From Dongia deserti (GTDB taxonomy: Bacteria; Pseudomonadota; Alphaproteobacteria; Dongiales; Dongiaceae): a DNA stretch of 64,000 nt. Positions within the stretch are counted from its first letter, which is position 1. Each line of letters opens with the position of its first letter. The translations under genes and the position numbers were made by a program. Where the stretch lies: positions 1-64,000 of the forward strand of contig NZ_QORW01000018.1 of the NCBI RefSeq assembly GCF_003574735.1. The letters run 5' to 3'. Positions 9,005-17,722 of this stretch are shown here, one piece after another. A model generated the notes under the pieces. That model made no database searches. It saw only the letters and a program-made list of their open reading frames with translations, and had not been told where the DNA came from.

Positions 9005-10558
9005 CTAGGCCTTGGTGAACGCACGAAACCGCATTTCGCCGGACGGCAGGACGTCGACCTTGATGTCCTTCCGATGGACGACGACCTCGGGCTCATGATT
9101 GACCCAGACATAGGCGCCGGTATCCTCCATGATCTCCTGCATGCGCAGATAGATCGCCTCGCGCTTCTCCTCATCGCTTTCGGCGATGCCCTGCTTGTAG
9201 AGCGCGTCGTACTCGTCGCTCTTCCAGCGCTCCCAGTTCCATACCCCGACCTGATCGCTGGTGAACCACTGGGTGGCTTCCTGCGGATCAGGATTGGTGC
9301 CGAAACGCATCAGCCAGATCTGCAGGTTCTTGGGGTCACCCTTCTTGTCATCGCCCATTTCCCAGAACGGGCCGGAATCCAGCGGGATCACCTTGACCGT
9401 GATGCCGACCGCGGCCAGCTGCGACTGGATGATCTGCGCGGCCAGGACGCGTTCCTGCTCGTTAAGGGTCTTCAATTCGAGTTGCAACCCGCTGACCCCA
9501 GCCTCAGCCAGCATCGCCTTGGCCTTCTCCGGATCGTAGCTGTATTTCGTCGCCTTGCGGTGGCCGATCAGGCCCGGGCAGATGATGCCGTTCGACTTCT
9601 CCGTGGTACCATCATAGGCGCCCTGGATGATCTGCTCGGCGTCGACCGCGTGCTGGATCGCCTTGCGCACGCGGATGTCCGAGAGCTTCGGGTGCTCCGT
9701 GTTCATGCCCAGCCACATATACTGCAGCGCGCCCGCTACATGGATCGCGCCGTTTGGCGGCGGATTGTCCTTGTACCGGGAATAGGTCGAGGCGGTGATC
9801 TCCGTAACCGCGACCTCGCCGGCTTCGAAGGCGAGTTCCGCCGCCGAAGCCTCGGTGATGATCAGCACGTCCACTTCCGCGAAGGCTGGCTTCGGACCAG
9901 TCCATTCGGGGTTCGGCCGCAGGGACAGCTTCTGCTTGGGCGTCCACTGGAACACGTAGGGACCGCAGGTCGCGGGAAACTCGGTAGTGAATTTCTCGCC
10001 GACCTTCAGCATCGCTGCCTTGCAGAGGATGGCGGCGGGCCCGCTGGTCAGACCGAGCAGCGTGAACGGCGCATAGGGCTGGCTGAGCACCAGAGTGCCG
10101 CTGTACTTGCCGGTCACTTCGACACGATCCAGCGCTTCGAAATTTCCGCTCCAGTCGGTGGTCTTGATGCGCTCGTACGTGTATTTGACATCCTCGGCGG
10201 TGAATTCACCGTAGCCGTTGGTCCACATGAAGCCCGGCTTGAGCACGAAATCATAGTGGGTCGGATCGCGCTCCTCGAACTTCTCCACGTAGACCGAGGG
10301 TTGCCAACCATAGACGCCGTCGTCTCCGATATGGAAGTTCAGCAGCACCGGCAGCACCGCGTTCTGCATCTCGATCTCTGCGTCGCCGATCATGTAGCCC
10401 GGATCGAGGATGCTGATGTCGCCATTGGTGCGGGCGATGAGCTTCGTCGCCTGCGCACTGGCATCTCTCGCGAACAGCGGCAAACCGAAAAGGGTCGCGC
10501 CGCCGACCATTGCCGAAGATGCCAGAAACGTACGTCTGTTGAGTTTGTCTTCGATCAT
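9005..10558 (-). CDS. Peptide-type ABC transporter substrate-binding protein (SBP_bac_5)
   Basis: A 517-residue periplasmic binding protein. The N-terminus has a twin-arginine signal (NRRTFLASSAMVGGATLFG, residues about 7-25) with probable cleavage after DASAQA. The mature protein has the family-5 fold: YTYERIKTTDWSG, then an IRVRKAIQHAVDAEQII segment, which matches the conserved region of DppA/OppA-like proteins. Ligands in this family range from peptides to opines, nickel and sugars, so peptide is the default rather than a proof. It is the first gene of the operon and has a good sigma-70-like promoter upstream. Confidence 0.92.
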   Translation of the reverse strand: MIEDKLNRRTFLASSAMVGGATLFGLPLFARDASAQATKLIARTNGDISILDPGYMIGDAEIEMQNAVLPVLLNFHIGDDGVYGWQPSVYVEKFEERDPTHYDFVLKPGFMWTNGYGEFTAEDVKYTYERIKTTDWSGNFEALDRVEVTGKYSGTLVLSQPYAPFTLLGLTSGPAAILCKAAMLKVGEKFTTEFPATCGPYVFQWTPKQKLSLRPNPEWTGPKPAFAEVDVLIITEASAAELAFEAGEVAVTEITASTYSRYKDNPPPNGAIHVAGALQYMWLGMNTEHPKLSDIRVRKAIQHAVDAEQIIQGAYDGTTEKSNGIICPGLIGHRKATKYSYDPEKAKAMLAEAGVSGLQLELKTLNEQERVLAAQIIQSQLAAVGITVKVIPLDSGPFWEMGDDKKGDPKNLQIWLMRFGTNPDPQEATQWFTSDQVGVWNWERWKSDEYDALYKQGIAESDEEKREAIYLRMQEIMEDTGAYVWVNHEPEVVVHRKDIKVDVLPSGEMRFRAFTKA

Positions 10559-11141
10559 GACGTCCTCCCCTTGCGTTTTTGATCTTCTTGTTGTTGGCGC
10601 CGTTCGAGCGCCGAGTTTCCCGTATTGAATCGCGCCTTACCGGTCAAGGGCGCGGCGTGTGGCGCCAGACCGCCAGCCCTACGCCTCCTACCTGTATATA
10701 GCTTTAGGATAAGCCTGTCATATGCGGCGTTGCTTGGCAATGCATCCGAGGAGTCAAGCGCGATGGCTGCGCCTGGAGGTCCGACTGGCGAACTGGCGCC
10801 GATGGATCATACGTCCCCGATTTGGCGCGTGCCGCTCGAGCATTCTGGAGACGAGCTCTTATGCCAGTATTCCTTTTACGTGGAGAGTAGCGAGTGCGCG
10901 GCAGCCAAGGTACCACGGCCCAGGCACTCTCCACGTCAAGACAGAATCCCTGGTGTCTTCCAACGCGGAAGTCACGTGCACGCCACCCGGTTGCCGAGCA
11001 CAGTGTTTCGCAATCCTGGTGCGTTAGCAGCGCACGCGGGGATCTGCGCCGGGGGCGACCGGAAACGGTCGTCCCTACCGAGACCGTGGGCCGAGAGCTG
11101 GTGCTGCGCCAGGCAGGCTTGGCTGTCGATCGAGATGCGAA
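10559..11141. other. Non-coding stretch between gntR and the peptide-transporter operon
   Basis: No convincing gene on either strand: the open frames here have no family resemblance and no consistent codon bias. The only recognisable element is the promoter at 10693-10721, with an approximately 135-base leader to the binding-protein start. The segment 10722-11141 shows nothing else that can be supported. Confidence 0.5.
10693..10721 (-). promoter_or_regulatory. Sigma-70-like promoter of the peptide-transporter operon
   Basis: Read on the minus strand, ATGACA (10721-10716) and TATACA (10698-10693) are separated by 17 bases, matching 5 of 6 and 5 of 6 consensus positions or close to it. The -10 region overlaps TGTATATA, a 7-of-8 match to the palindrome found beside the gntR start, so GntR control of this operon is also possible. 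Confidence 0.5.
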
Positions 11142-11888
11142 TCAGGAGGCCCGCGCCAAGAACGACTGAAACTGGGACTTCGCCTCCAAGAGACGCAGGA
11201 TGTTGGTGCGCGACCCACGGATGTGCTGCCGTGCGAGCTCGCCGGCACGTGGTGCGTCGCCCGCACAGATAGCCTCGACAATCGCGGCATGCTCATCACG
11301 CGCAATGCGCCACTCATCCAGCCAGAGCAGCTCCATCCAGACATAATGCTGGCATTTGTCGAGGATGCCGTTGAGCAGGTCGCGCAGCATTTCGTTTCCG
11401 CTGATCTCGGCGATCGCGCGGTGGATGTCCATCCCGATTTGCAGCTCCTGGAACATGTCATCGCGGCTGCGATCGGGCAGGTTCGCCAGCCGCTCGCATT
11501 CACGGACCATCTCGCGCAGGCGCTGCTTGTCGGGTGCGGTGATCTTCGCGGTCGCCAGCTCGGTCGCGTGGCCGTCGAGCAGCTCGCGCACTTCGAATGC
11601 CTCGCGGAACATGTGAATGTCGAATTCCTTGACCGCGTAGCCTTGGCGCCGACCTGCCACCAGTCCGTCGCGCTCGAGGCGATTGAGTGCTTCCCGAACA
11701 GGCGTGCGGCTGACCTTCAGCTTCGCAGCCAGCTCGTTCTCGGTGAGGCGGGCGCCGGGTGAAAGCTGGCCCGTCACGATCATCGCCTTGAGCGATCCGT
11801 AGACGGACTCGCGCAGCGTGTTCTTCTTTTTTCCTCTGGGCATCCCTGGCGCATTCCCTCCTTGGGGCTGATTGCTCACCGAATCCAT
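11142..11888 (-). CDS. GntR family transcriptional regulator, FCD (FadR-type) subfamily
   Basis: A 248-residue regulator. Residues about 25-90 are a GntR winged helix-turn-helix (LTENELAAKLKVSRTPVREALNRLERDGLV). Residues about 100-235 are an all-helical FCD ligand domain, with the acidic/histidine pattern typical of metal and small-acid binding (ELQIGMDIHRAIAEISGNEM; EHAAIVEAI). Such proteins usually repress the adjacent catabolic or transport operon until an organic acid or amino acid binds. It is divergent from the polyamine-type ABC/GGT operon and lies upstream of the peptide-type operon, so it may control both. The candidate operator is at 11995. Confidence 0.9.
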   Translation of the reverse strand: MDSVSNQPQGGNAPGMPRGKKKNTLRESVYGSLKAMIVTGQLSPGARLTENELAAKLKVSRTPVREALNRLERDGLVAGRRQGYAVKEFDIHMFREAFEVRELLDGHATELATAKITAPDKQRLREMVRECERLANLPDRSRDDMFQELQIGMDIHRAIAEISGNEMLRDLLNGILDKCQHYVWMELLWLDEWRIARDEHAAIVEAICAGDAPRAGELARQHIRGSRTNILRLLEAKSQFQSFLARAS

Positions 11889-11957
11889 CGTTGGTCCCCC
11901 AGTCCCAGCTTGGCCGCAACCAAGCGGATAGGCGAGCCCCTCATCGACGGCTACGCA

Positions 11958-11986
11958 TTGACAGACCCCTGGCTCATCTGATTACA
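11958..11986 (+). promoter_or_regulatory. Probable promoter of the ABC/gamma-glutamyltransferase operon
   Basis: A perfect TTGACA (11958-11963) is followed 16 to 17 bases later by a poor -10 (GATTAC/ATTACA at 11980-11986). The TGTATACA palindrome begins about 9 bases downstream, where it would cover the transcription start. An alternative -10, TATACA at 11997, overlaps the palindrome but lacks a good -35. Confidence 0.4.
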
Positions 11987-11994
11987 TGCAGAAA

Positions 11995-12002
11995 TGTATA
12001 CA
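11995..12002. promoter_or_regulatory. TGTATACA palindrome, candidate GntR operator
   Basis: An 8-bp perfect palindrome in the 166-bp divergent region between gntR and the ABC operon. FCD-type GntR regulators commonly bind short TTGTATACAA-like palindromes, and this one is embedded as AATGTATACAATT. Position near the promoter start site suits repression. The link to this GntR protein is inference. Confidence 0.5.
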
Positions 12003-12054
12003 ATTTAGTATGCGACAACAAGCCGGCGTAAGCCGGCACAGGGAGGAGGCGAAC

Positions 12055-13092
12055 ATGACCAAGTTGTGGATGGGTGTGCTGACGGCGGCTGCGCTGTCAG
12101 CGTCGGCCAGCGGGGTCGCGGCCGCGGCGGATACGATCACGGTCGCATCGTGGGGCGGTTCCTATCAAGAAGCGCAATCGAAGGCTTTCTTCAAACCGAC
12201 GGCGGACGCACTGGGCATCACCATCAAGGAGGACACCACCAACGGCCTTGATGATGTGCGGCTCCAGGTCAACGGCAACGCCGTCAAGTGGGACCTTGTG
12301 GAGCTCGGCGCGGACGAATGCGCGCGCGGCACGAAGGAAGGGCTGTTCGAAAAGCTGGACTACGAGGTGATCGACGCGACCGGAATCGACCCGAAGCTTG
12401 TGCATGACGATTGGGTCGGCATCACCTTCTATTCGGTCGTGCTCATCTATCGCACCGATGTCTTCGGCGAGAACGGGCCCAAGACCTGGGCGGACTTCTG
12501 GAACGTCGAGAAGTTCCCCGGCCGACGCGCGCTGGGTGGCGCTTTCGCGACTGAGACGCTGACGGTCGCGGCGATCGCTGATGGCGTGCCGCTCGACCAG
12601 GTCTATCCGCTCGACATCGAACGCGCGCTCAAGTCGCTGGAGAAAGTTCGGGACCACGTCGATGCATGGTGGACGTCCGGCGCGCAGGCCATGCAGCTCA
12701 TCAAGGACGGCGAGGTCGACATGGCGAGCATCTGGAATGGTCGTGCCAGCACCTTGAAGGCGGAGGGTGCGCCGATCTCGTACACCTACGACCAGGGCGT
12801 GCTGAATGCCGATTGCATGGTGATTCCGAAAGGTGCCAAGAACAAGGATGTGGCCATGAAAGCACTGGCCATGTTCTTGAAGCCTGAGATCCAGGCAAAT
12901 CTGCCGCTCTACATCGCGAACGGCCCGGTCAACCTGAAGGCGTTCGAGACCGGTAAGATCCCCGCCGACAAGGTCGCGGAAATCACGTCCGCACCGGAAA
13001 ATGCCAAGAAGCAGGTCTTGATGGATCCGAGCTTCTGGGCCGACCATATGATCGAGGCGCAGGAAGAGTTCGACAACCTGATCCAGCAATAG
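12055..13092 (+). CDS. Polyamine-type ABC transporter substrate-binding protein (PotD/SBP_bac_8-like)
   Basis: A 345-residue periplasmic protein. The signal peptide is MTKLWMGVLTAAALSASASGVAAA, cleaved near residue 24. The mature start DTITVASWGGSYQEAQ and the later SGAQAMQLIKDGEVDMASIWNGRA are typical of the PotD-like branch that binds polyamines, amino-acid derivatives, thiamine or similar cations. ATG 12055 is preceded by AGGGAGGAG with 6-base spacing. First gene of a five-gene operon with ATPase, two permeases and a gamma-glutamyltransferase-like enzyme, so the ligand may be a gamma-glutamyl or amine compound; that is inference from context. Confidence 0.9.
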   Translation: MTKLWMGVLTAAALSASASGVAAAADTITVASWGGSYQEAQSKAFFKPTADALGITIKEDTTNGLDDVRLQVNGNAVKWDLVELGADECARGTKEGLFEKLDYEVIDATGIDPKLVHDDWVGITFYSVVLIYRTDVFGENGPKTWADFWNVEKFPGRRALGGAFATETLTVAAIADGVPLDQVYPLDIERALKSLEKVRDHVDAWWTSGAQAMQLIKDGEVDMASIWNGRASTLKAEGAPISYTYDQGVLNADCMVIPKGAKNKDVAMKALAMFLKPEIQANLPLYIANGPVNLKAFETGKIPADKVAEITSAPENAKKQVLMDPSFWADHMIEAQEEFDNLIQQ

Positions 13093-13109
13093 AAAAGGTT
13101 GCTTCGTGC

Positions 13110-13145
13110 AGCGCGGGAAGGCAACGGTACCGTGCTTCCCGCGCT
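13110..13145 (+). promoter_or_regulatory. Intercistronic hairpin after the binding-protein gene
   Basis: AGCGCGGGAAG and CTTCCCGCGCT are perfect 11-bp arms around a 14-base loop, starting 18 bases after the binding-protein stop codon and 35 bases before the ATPase start. No U-run. Likely an mRNA stabiliser or partial terminator that favours binding protein over the membrane parts. Confidence 0.5.
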
Positions 13146-13180
13146 TCGCCTCAGCCGACCAGCCGAACAGGAGTAGGCCG

Positions 13181-14263
13181 TTGTCCGCCGCGCAGTCCGC
13201 ATTGCCGATCAGCATGCGAGGTATTACCAAGCGTTACGGCCCTGTATCGGTGCTGGCCGATCTGGATCTCGATGTCGCTCCGGGTGAGTTCCTGACACTG
13301 CTTGGTCCGTCGGGATCCGGCAAGACAACGCTGCTGATGATCATCGCCGGCTTCGTGCGCGCCAACGCGGGTAGCGTAAAGGTCGGCGGCGAGGAGATCA
13401 TCACCATGCCGCCGCACAAGCGCAACATCGGCATGGTATTCCAGAACTACGCGCTATTCCCGCACATGAACGTGTTCCAGAATATCGCGTTCCCGCTGAA
13501 ACAGCGGCGCGTTGGAGCCAAGGAAACGGCGACCAAGGTAGGAAGGGCGTTGGAACTCGTGCAGCTCTCCGGGCTCGGCGATCGCCGCGTCGACCAGCTC
13601 TCCGGCGGCCAGCGGCAGCGTGTCGCGCTGGCGCGTGCCATCGTGTTCGAGCCGCGTATCGTGCTGATGGACGAGCCGCTCTCCGCGCTGGATAAAAGCC
13701 TGCGGGAGCACATGCAGATCGAGCTGCGCAGTCTCCATCGCCGCCTTGGCATGACGACCGTTTACGTCACGCACGATCAGCGCGAAGCGATCACCATGTC
13801 CGACCGCATCGCGGTGATGAACAACGGACGGATCGAGCAGTTGGATCGGCCGGAAGCTCTCTACGCACGGCCGAAAACCAAATTTGTCGCGAGCTTCATC
13901 GGAGAATCGAACTTCATCCCGGTAGAATGCAAAGACGGCGCGGTCTGGTACGACGGTCAGCGGCTGCAAACGACATCCGAACTGCCTTCGGCGGGCCAGC
14001 ACTGGCTGGTGGCGCGGCCTGAAAAAGTCCGGGTAGCGGGCGGCGCCTCGAACCTCAATGGCGCAAACGTGCTGCAAGCGGTCGTGCGGGATGTCGTCTA
14101 CCAGGGTGACAGCTTCCTCTGCTATGCGGTCCTCGCGGGAGGTGAGCAGATCGCATTGCGTGATTATTGCCGCAGCGACGTCCTGTCCCTCATTCCTTCG
14201 GCCGGGGCGCAGATCCGCCTGCAAATTCCGGCCGAGGATACCACCGTCGTGACCGAGCGATGA
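13181..14263 (+). CDS. Polyamine-type ABC transporter ATP-binding protein (PotA-like)
   Basis: A 360-residue ATPase: Walker A GPSGSGKTT (about residues 45-53), signature LSGGQRQRVALARAI, Walker B IVLMDEPLSALD, switch His in VTHDQREA, and a C-terminal TOBE domain (from about 290). The start is TTG at 13181, chosen because AGGAG lies 7 bases upstream and because the family begins just before the ITKRYG strand; a longer upstream open frame lacks similarity. Its stop overlaps the next ATG by 4 bases (ATGA). Confidence 0.92.
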   Translation: MSAAQSALPISMRGITKRYGPVSVLADLDLDVAPGEFLTLLGPSGSGKTTLLMIIAGFVRANAGSVKVGGEEIITMPPHKRNIGMVFQNYALFPHMNVFQNIAFPLKQRRVGAKETATKVGRALELVQLSGLGDRRVDQLSGGQRQRVALARAIVFEPRIVLMDEPLSALDKSLREHMQIELRSLHRRLGMTTVYVTHDQREAITMSDRIAVMNNGRIEQLDRPEALYARPKTKFVASFIGESNFIPVECKDGAVWYDGQRLQTTSELPSAGQHWLVARPEKVRVAGGASNLNGANVLQAVVRDVVYQGDSFLCYAVLAGGEQIALRDYCRSDVLSLIPSAGAQIRLQIPAEDTTVVTER

Positions 14264-15177
14264 CCGCCCAGGTTGCCGACATGGGTGTACTCGCCGATCG
14301 AGGCGCTCTCAATTCCGCCAGGCTGACGCAGGATGCGCGCCGCGAATCGCTGACTTTCCTGGCGCTCTGCTCGCCCGGCCTGATCCTGGTCGGTCTTATT
14401 ATCGTACTGCCGATCGGCTGGCTGTTCTGGCTGTCTTTCTTCGACGAGTCCGGCGCCCTCAGCGGCGCCAACTACGCGCGCTTCTTCGAGCAACGCTCGT
14501 ACGTTCGGACATTCATCACTACCTTCCAGGTGGCGTTTCTGGTGACCGGCCTGACGGTCCTTATCGGCTATCCCTTGAGCTACATGCTCTCGCAGATCTC
14601 GCGCCGCGCGGCGGCCATCTGCATGATCTTTGTGATCCTGCCGTTCTGGACCTCGGTTCTCGTCCGCACCTATGCCTGGCTGGTCATCCTGCAGCGTAAG
14701 GGACTGGTCAACACTTGGCTGATGGATCTCGGTGTGATCGATCAGCCGCTGCCGCTCGCGCACAACTTCACCGGCGTAATCATCGGCATGACGCATATCC
14801 TGCTGCCCTTCATGGTCCTGCCGCTCTACGGCTCCATGAAGTCGATCGACACCGACTATCTCAGGGCAGGCATGAATCTCGGGGCCAGTCCGACGGCGAC
14901 GTTCTGGCAGATCTTCTTCCCGCTCTCGCTGCCCGGGCTGGCGGCGGGAATCATCATGGTCTTTGTCCTTTGCCTCGGTTTCTTCGTGACACCGGCGCTG
15001 ATGGGCGGCGGGAATGTCATCATGTGGGCGATGCGCATGGAGCAGACCACCAGCCTCTATGCCAACTGGGGAGCGGGCAGCGCGCTGGGCGTCGTGCTGC
15101 TGGCTGTGACGCTCGGGTTGCTGGCGCTGTTCCATCGCCTGATGGGCGCACGCGCAACCAGCGTGTGGGGTGGGTAA
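14260..15177 (+). CDS. Polyamine-type ABC transporter permease (PotB-like)
   Basis: A 305-residue inner-membrane protein with about six hydrophobic segments, first at about residues 33-55 (LALCSPGLILVGLIIVLPIGWLF split by a short turn). The EAA-type loop AGMNLGASPTATFWQIFFPLSLPG couples to the ATPase. Starts with ATGA overlap and ends with TAATG overlap, so all three membrane-complex genes are translationally coupled. Confidence 0.92.
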   Translation: MTAQVADMGVLADRGALNSARLTQDARRESLTFLALCSPGLILVGLIIVLPIGWLFWLSFFDESGALSGANYARFFEQRSYVRTFITTFQVAFLVTGLTVLIGYPLSYMLSQISRRAAAICMIFVILPFWTSVLVRTYAWLVILQRKGLVNTWLMDLGVIDQPLPLAHNFTGVIIGMTHILLPFMVLPLYGSMKSIDTDYLRAGMNLGASPTATFWQIFFPLSLPGLAAGIIMVFVLCLGFFVTPALMGGGNVIMWAMRMEQTTSLYANWGAGSALGVVLLAVTLGLLALFHRLMGARATSVWGG

Positions 15178-15980
15178 TGTACTCGGATCAAGCCCTGCCG
15201 ATCTCCCATTGGCGCCGCTCGTGGCTCTATGTGACGGGCGGGCTGGTGCTAGTCTACCTGATTGGACCATCCCTCATTATTGTGCCCATGTCGTTCTCCG
15301 GGTCGACCCTGCTGCAGTTCCCGCCGCAGAGCTGGTCGTTGCGCTGGTACGAGGCGTATTTCGGGTCAGTCGAATGGCGCGACGCGACAATCGTCTCGGT
15401 GAAGGTGGCGGTCATGACGACGCTGGTGGCCACGCCGATCGGCACCGCAGCCGCCTATGCGATCAATTCGGGCGTACTGCGCTTTTCCGGCTTTATTCAG
15501 ACGCTGTTGACCGCGACCCTGATTATTCCCGTCATCCTCGTCGGCATTGGCACGTTCTTCCTCTATGCGAAGCTCGGGCTGAACAACACGCTGACCGGGC
15601 TGGTGATCGCCCACACAGTGCAGGCCTTGCCCCTGGTCGTGCTGACTGTGCTATCCGGCTTCAGGACTTACGACATGAACCAGGAGCGAGTCGCGCGCAG
15701 CCTAGGCGCCAACCGGTTCGCGGCCTTTTGGCAGGTGACGGTGCCGCAGATCCGGTTCTCGATCGTGTCAGGCGCGTTGTTCGCCTTCATCACGTCGTTC
15801 GACGAAGTCGTGGTGGCTTTGTTCATATCAGGCGGAGAGACGACCACGTTGACGCGCCGGATGTTCACTGCCTTGCGGGATCAGGTCGATCCCACCATTG
15901 CCGCGATCTCGACCTGCCTCATCGTCCTTTCCGTTCTCTTGCTCACGCTTGCCCAACTGCTGGGGCGCCGTCGCTCTTAG
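15177..15980 (+). CDS. Polyamine-type ABC transporter permease (PotC-like)
   Basis: A 267-residue inner-membrane permease with about six membrane segments; the EAA-type loop is RVARSLGANRFAAFWQVTVPQ. The start ATG shares one base with the PotB-like stop codon (TAATG); the open frame extends far upstream but that part is only a shadow of the PotB-like gene. It is followed 15 bases later by the gamma-glutamyltransferase-like gene. Confidence 0.92.
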   Translation: MYSDQALPISHWRRSWLYVTGGLVLVYLIGPSLIIVPMSFSGSTLLQFPPQSWSLRWYEAYFGSVEWRDATIVSVKVAVMTTLVATPIGTAAAYAINSGVLRFSGFIQTLLTATLIIPVILVGIGTFFLYAKLGLNNTLTGLVIAHTVQALPLVVLTVLSGFRTYDMNQERVARSLGANRFAAFWQVTVPQIRFSIVSGALFAFITSFDEVVVALFISGGETTTLTRRMFTALRDQVDPTIAAISTCLIVLSVLLLTLAQLLGRRRS

Positions 15981-15995
15981 GGACAAGGTCAGATC

Positions 15996-17582
15996 ATGCG
16001 TGACTTTCAGCTTCCCGGCCGTTCGCCGGTCCGCACGACCGAAACCATGGTGGCAACATCTCATCCGCTCGCGACCTGCGCGGCATTGGACATGCTGCGT
16101 TCGGGTGGCAACGCGATGGATGCGGCCGTTTGCGCCGCGGCGGTCCAAGCAGTCGTCGAGCCTCAATCGACGGGAATCGGCGGCGATTGCTTTGTGCTGT
16201 ACTGCCCAGACGGTCGTGGGGAGGTGCTCGCGTTCAATGGATCAGGCCGCGCTCCCGCCGCTGCCACGGTGGACTGGTACTTGGCAAACGGCTTTGACCA
16301 GGTGCCGGCCTACGGCGCCCATTCGGTCACGATCCCCGGTGCGATCGATGCCTGGTGCCGGCTGCTCGAGGACCATGGACGCAAGGGGATCGATGCGGCC
16401 CTGGTTCCGGCGATCCGATATGCGGAGCAGGGTTACGTGGTTCATGACCGCGTCGCGCTCGATTGGTCCGAAAGCGTGGAACTGCTACGACAAGATCGAG
16501 CGGCAGCGCGCATTTTCCTTCCGGACGGCGCCGCACCGAGACCAGGTGATCTGCATGTGCAGCCCGAATTGGCGGCAACGCTTCGCATCATTTCGGAGCG
16601 CGGACGCGACGGGTTCTATGCGGGACCGGTCGCGGAAGACGTTGCCTTTTGCCTGGGCGCGCTCGGCGGTCTCCATACGCTGGAGGATTTCACGGAAACC
16701 AAGGGCAACTACGTGACACCGGTCAGCACGCGCTACCAGGGCTACGACATCCATCAGATGCCGCCGAACAATCAGGGTCTGACCGCGCTTCTGATGCTCA
16801 ACCTCCTCTCCGGATTCGAGCTTGGCGCGCTCGACCCGCTTGGCGCCGAGCGGCTGCATCTCGAGGTGGAAGCGGGCCGCCTGGCTTACCGCGACCGAGA
16901 TCGCTTCATCGCGGACCAGGATCAGGTGGCCGTGCCGACTGGCGACCTGTTGTTAGCGCGCCACGCCGATCAGCTCCGCGCCGTGATCGATCCGGCGTGC
17001 GCCATGACGGATCTGCCGCAGATGGTTCTACCGACGGGCGACACGGTCTACATCTCCATCGTCGACCGGGACCGCAATGCGGTCAGTTTCATCAACTCGA
17101 CCTTCCACTCATTTGGCAGCGGCATCGTTTCACCGAAGACCGGCGTGGTGCTTCAGAATCGTGGCAGCAGCTTCAAGCTTGATCCCCGGCATCCCAACTG
17201 CATCGCGCCGCGCAAGCGGCCGATGCACACGATCATGCCCGGCATGGTGACACGCGATGGTCACGCCATCATGCCATTCGGTGTCATGGGTGGCGGTTAT
17301 CAGCCTTTCGGCCACGTCCACCTGCTGACCAACATGCTTGATTTCGGCATGGATCCGCAGGCGGCGCTCGATGCGCCGAGGGTGTTCTACGACGCCAATA
17401 TCCTGGAGGCCGAGCGCGCCGTTCCGTCCGCGGCGGTCGAGGGGCTGCGCAAGCGTGGTCACCGCGTTGAAATCGCGCCTGAGCCTCATGGCGGTGGCCA
17501 GGCGATCTGGATCGACTGGCACAAGGGAACACTGACCGGCGCTTCCGATCCACGCAAGGATGGTTGCGCGCTGGGTTATTGA
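15996..17582 (+). CDS. Gamma-glutamyltransferase family protein
   Basis: A 528-residue protein of the Ntn-hydrolase GGT family. The N-terminal part has the conserved GGNAMDAAVCAAAVQAVVEP and GIGGDCFVLY segments. The predicted autocleavage site is the Thr in GDTVYISIVD (about residue 350), where classical GGT has TTHxSV; the change of flanking residues suggests a transferase or amidohydrolase variant rather than canonical glutathione GGT. The small subunit contains GSGIVSPKTGVVLQNRG and FGVMGGGYQP. No signal peptide is visible, unlike secreted GGTs, so it probably acts in the cytoplasm on the compound imported by the preceding ABC genes. Confidence 0.88.
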   Translation: MRDFQLPGRSPVRTTETMVATSHPLATCAALDMLRSGGNAMDAAVCAAAVQAVVEPQSTGIGGDCFVLYCPDGRGEVLAFNGSGRAPAAATVDWYLANGFDQVPAYGAHSVTIPGAIDAWCRLLEDHGRKGIDAALVPAIRYAEQGYVVHDRVALDWSESVELLRQDRAAARIFLPDGAAPRPGDLHVQPELAATLRIISERGRDGFYAGPVAEDVAFCLGALGGLHTLEDFTETKGNYVTPVSTRYQGYDIHQMPPNNQGLTALLMLNLLSGFELGALDPLGAERLHLEVEAGRLAYRDRDRFIADQDQVAVPTGDLLLARHADQLRAVIDPACAMTDLPQMVLPTGDTVYISIVDRDRNAVSFINSTFHSFGSGIVSPKTGVVLQNRGSSFKLDPRHPNCIAPRKRPMHTIMPGMVTRDGHAIMPFGVMGGGYQPFGHVHLLTNMLDFGMDPQAALDAPRVFYDANILEAERAVPSAAVEGLRKRGHRVEIAPEPHGGGQAIWIDWHKGTLTGASDPRKDGCALGY

Positions 17583-17722
17583 CCTATCCCGCTTCGAGGC
17601 AAGGGGATCGTGCTGGAAACGTGTCCTCGAGGGCGCGATCCAACGACGCGTCGCATGCCGCATCTGTCAGCTGAGGTGCGAGCTAGTTGTCGATCGTCTC
17701 GCGAGGCCTCAGGGTCAACCTG

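Noticed and set aside
10625-11272. Plus-strand frame between the peptide operon and gntR
   Set aside because: Runs into gntR antisense, no domain and irregular composition.
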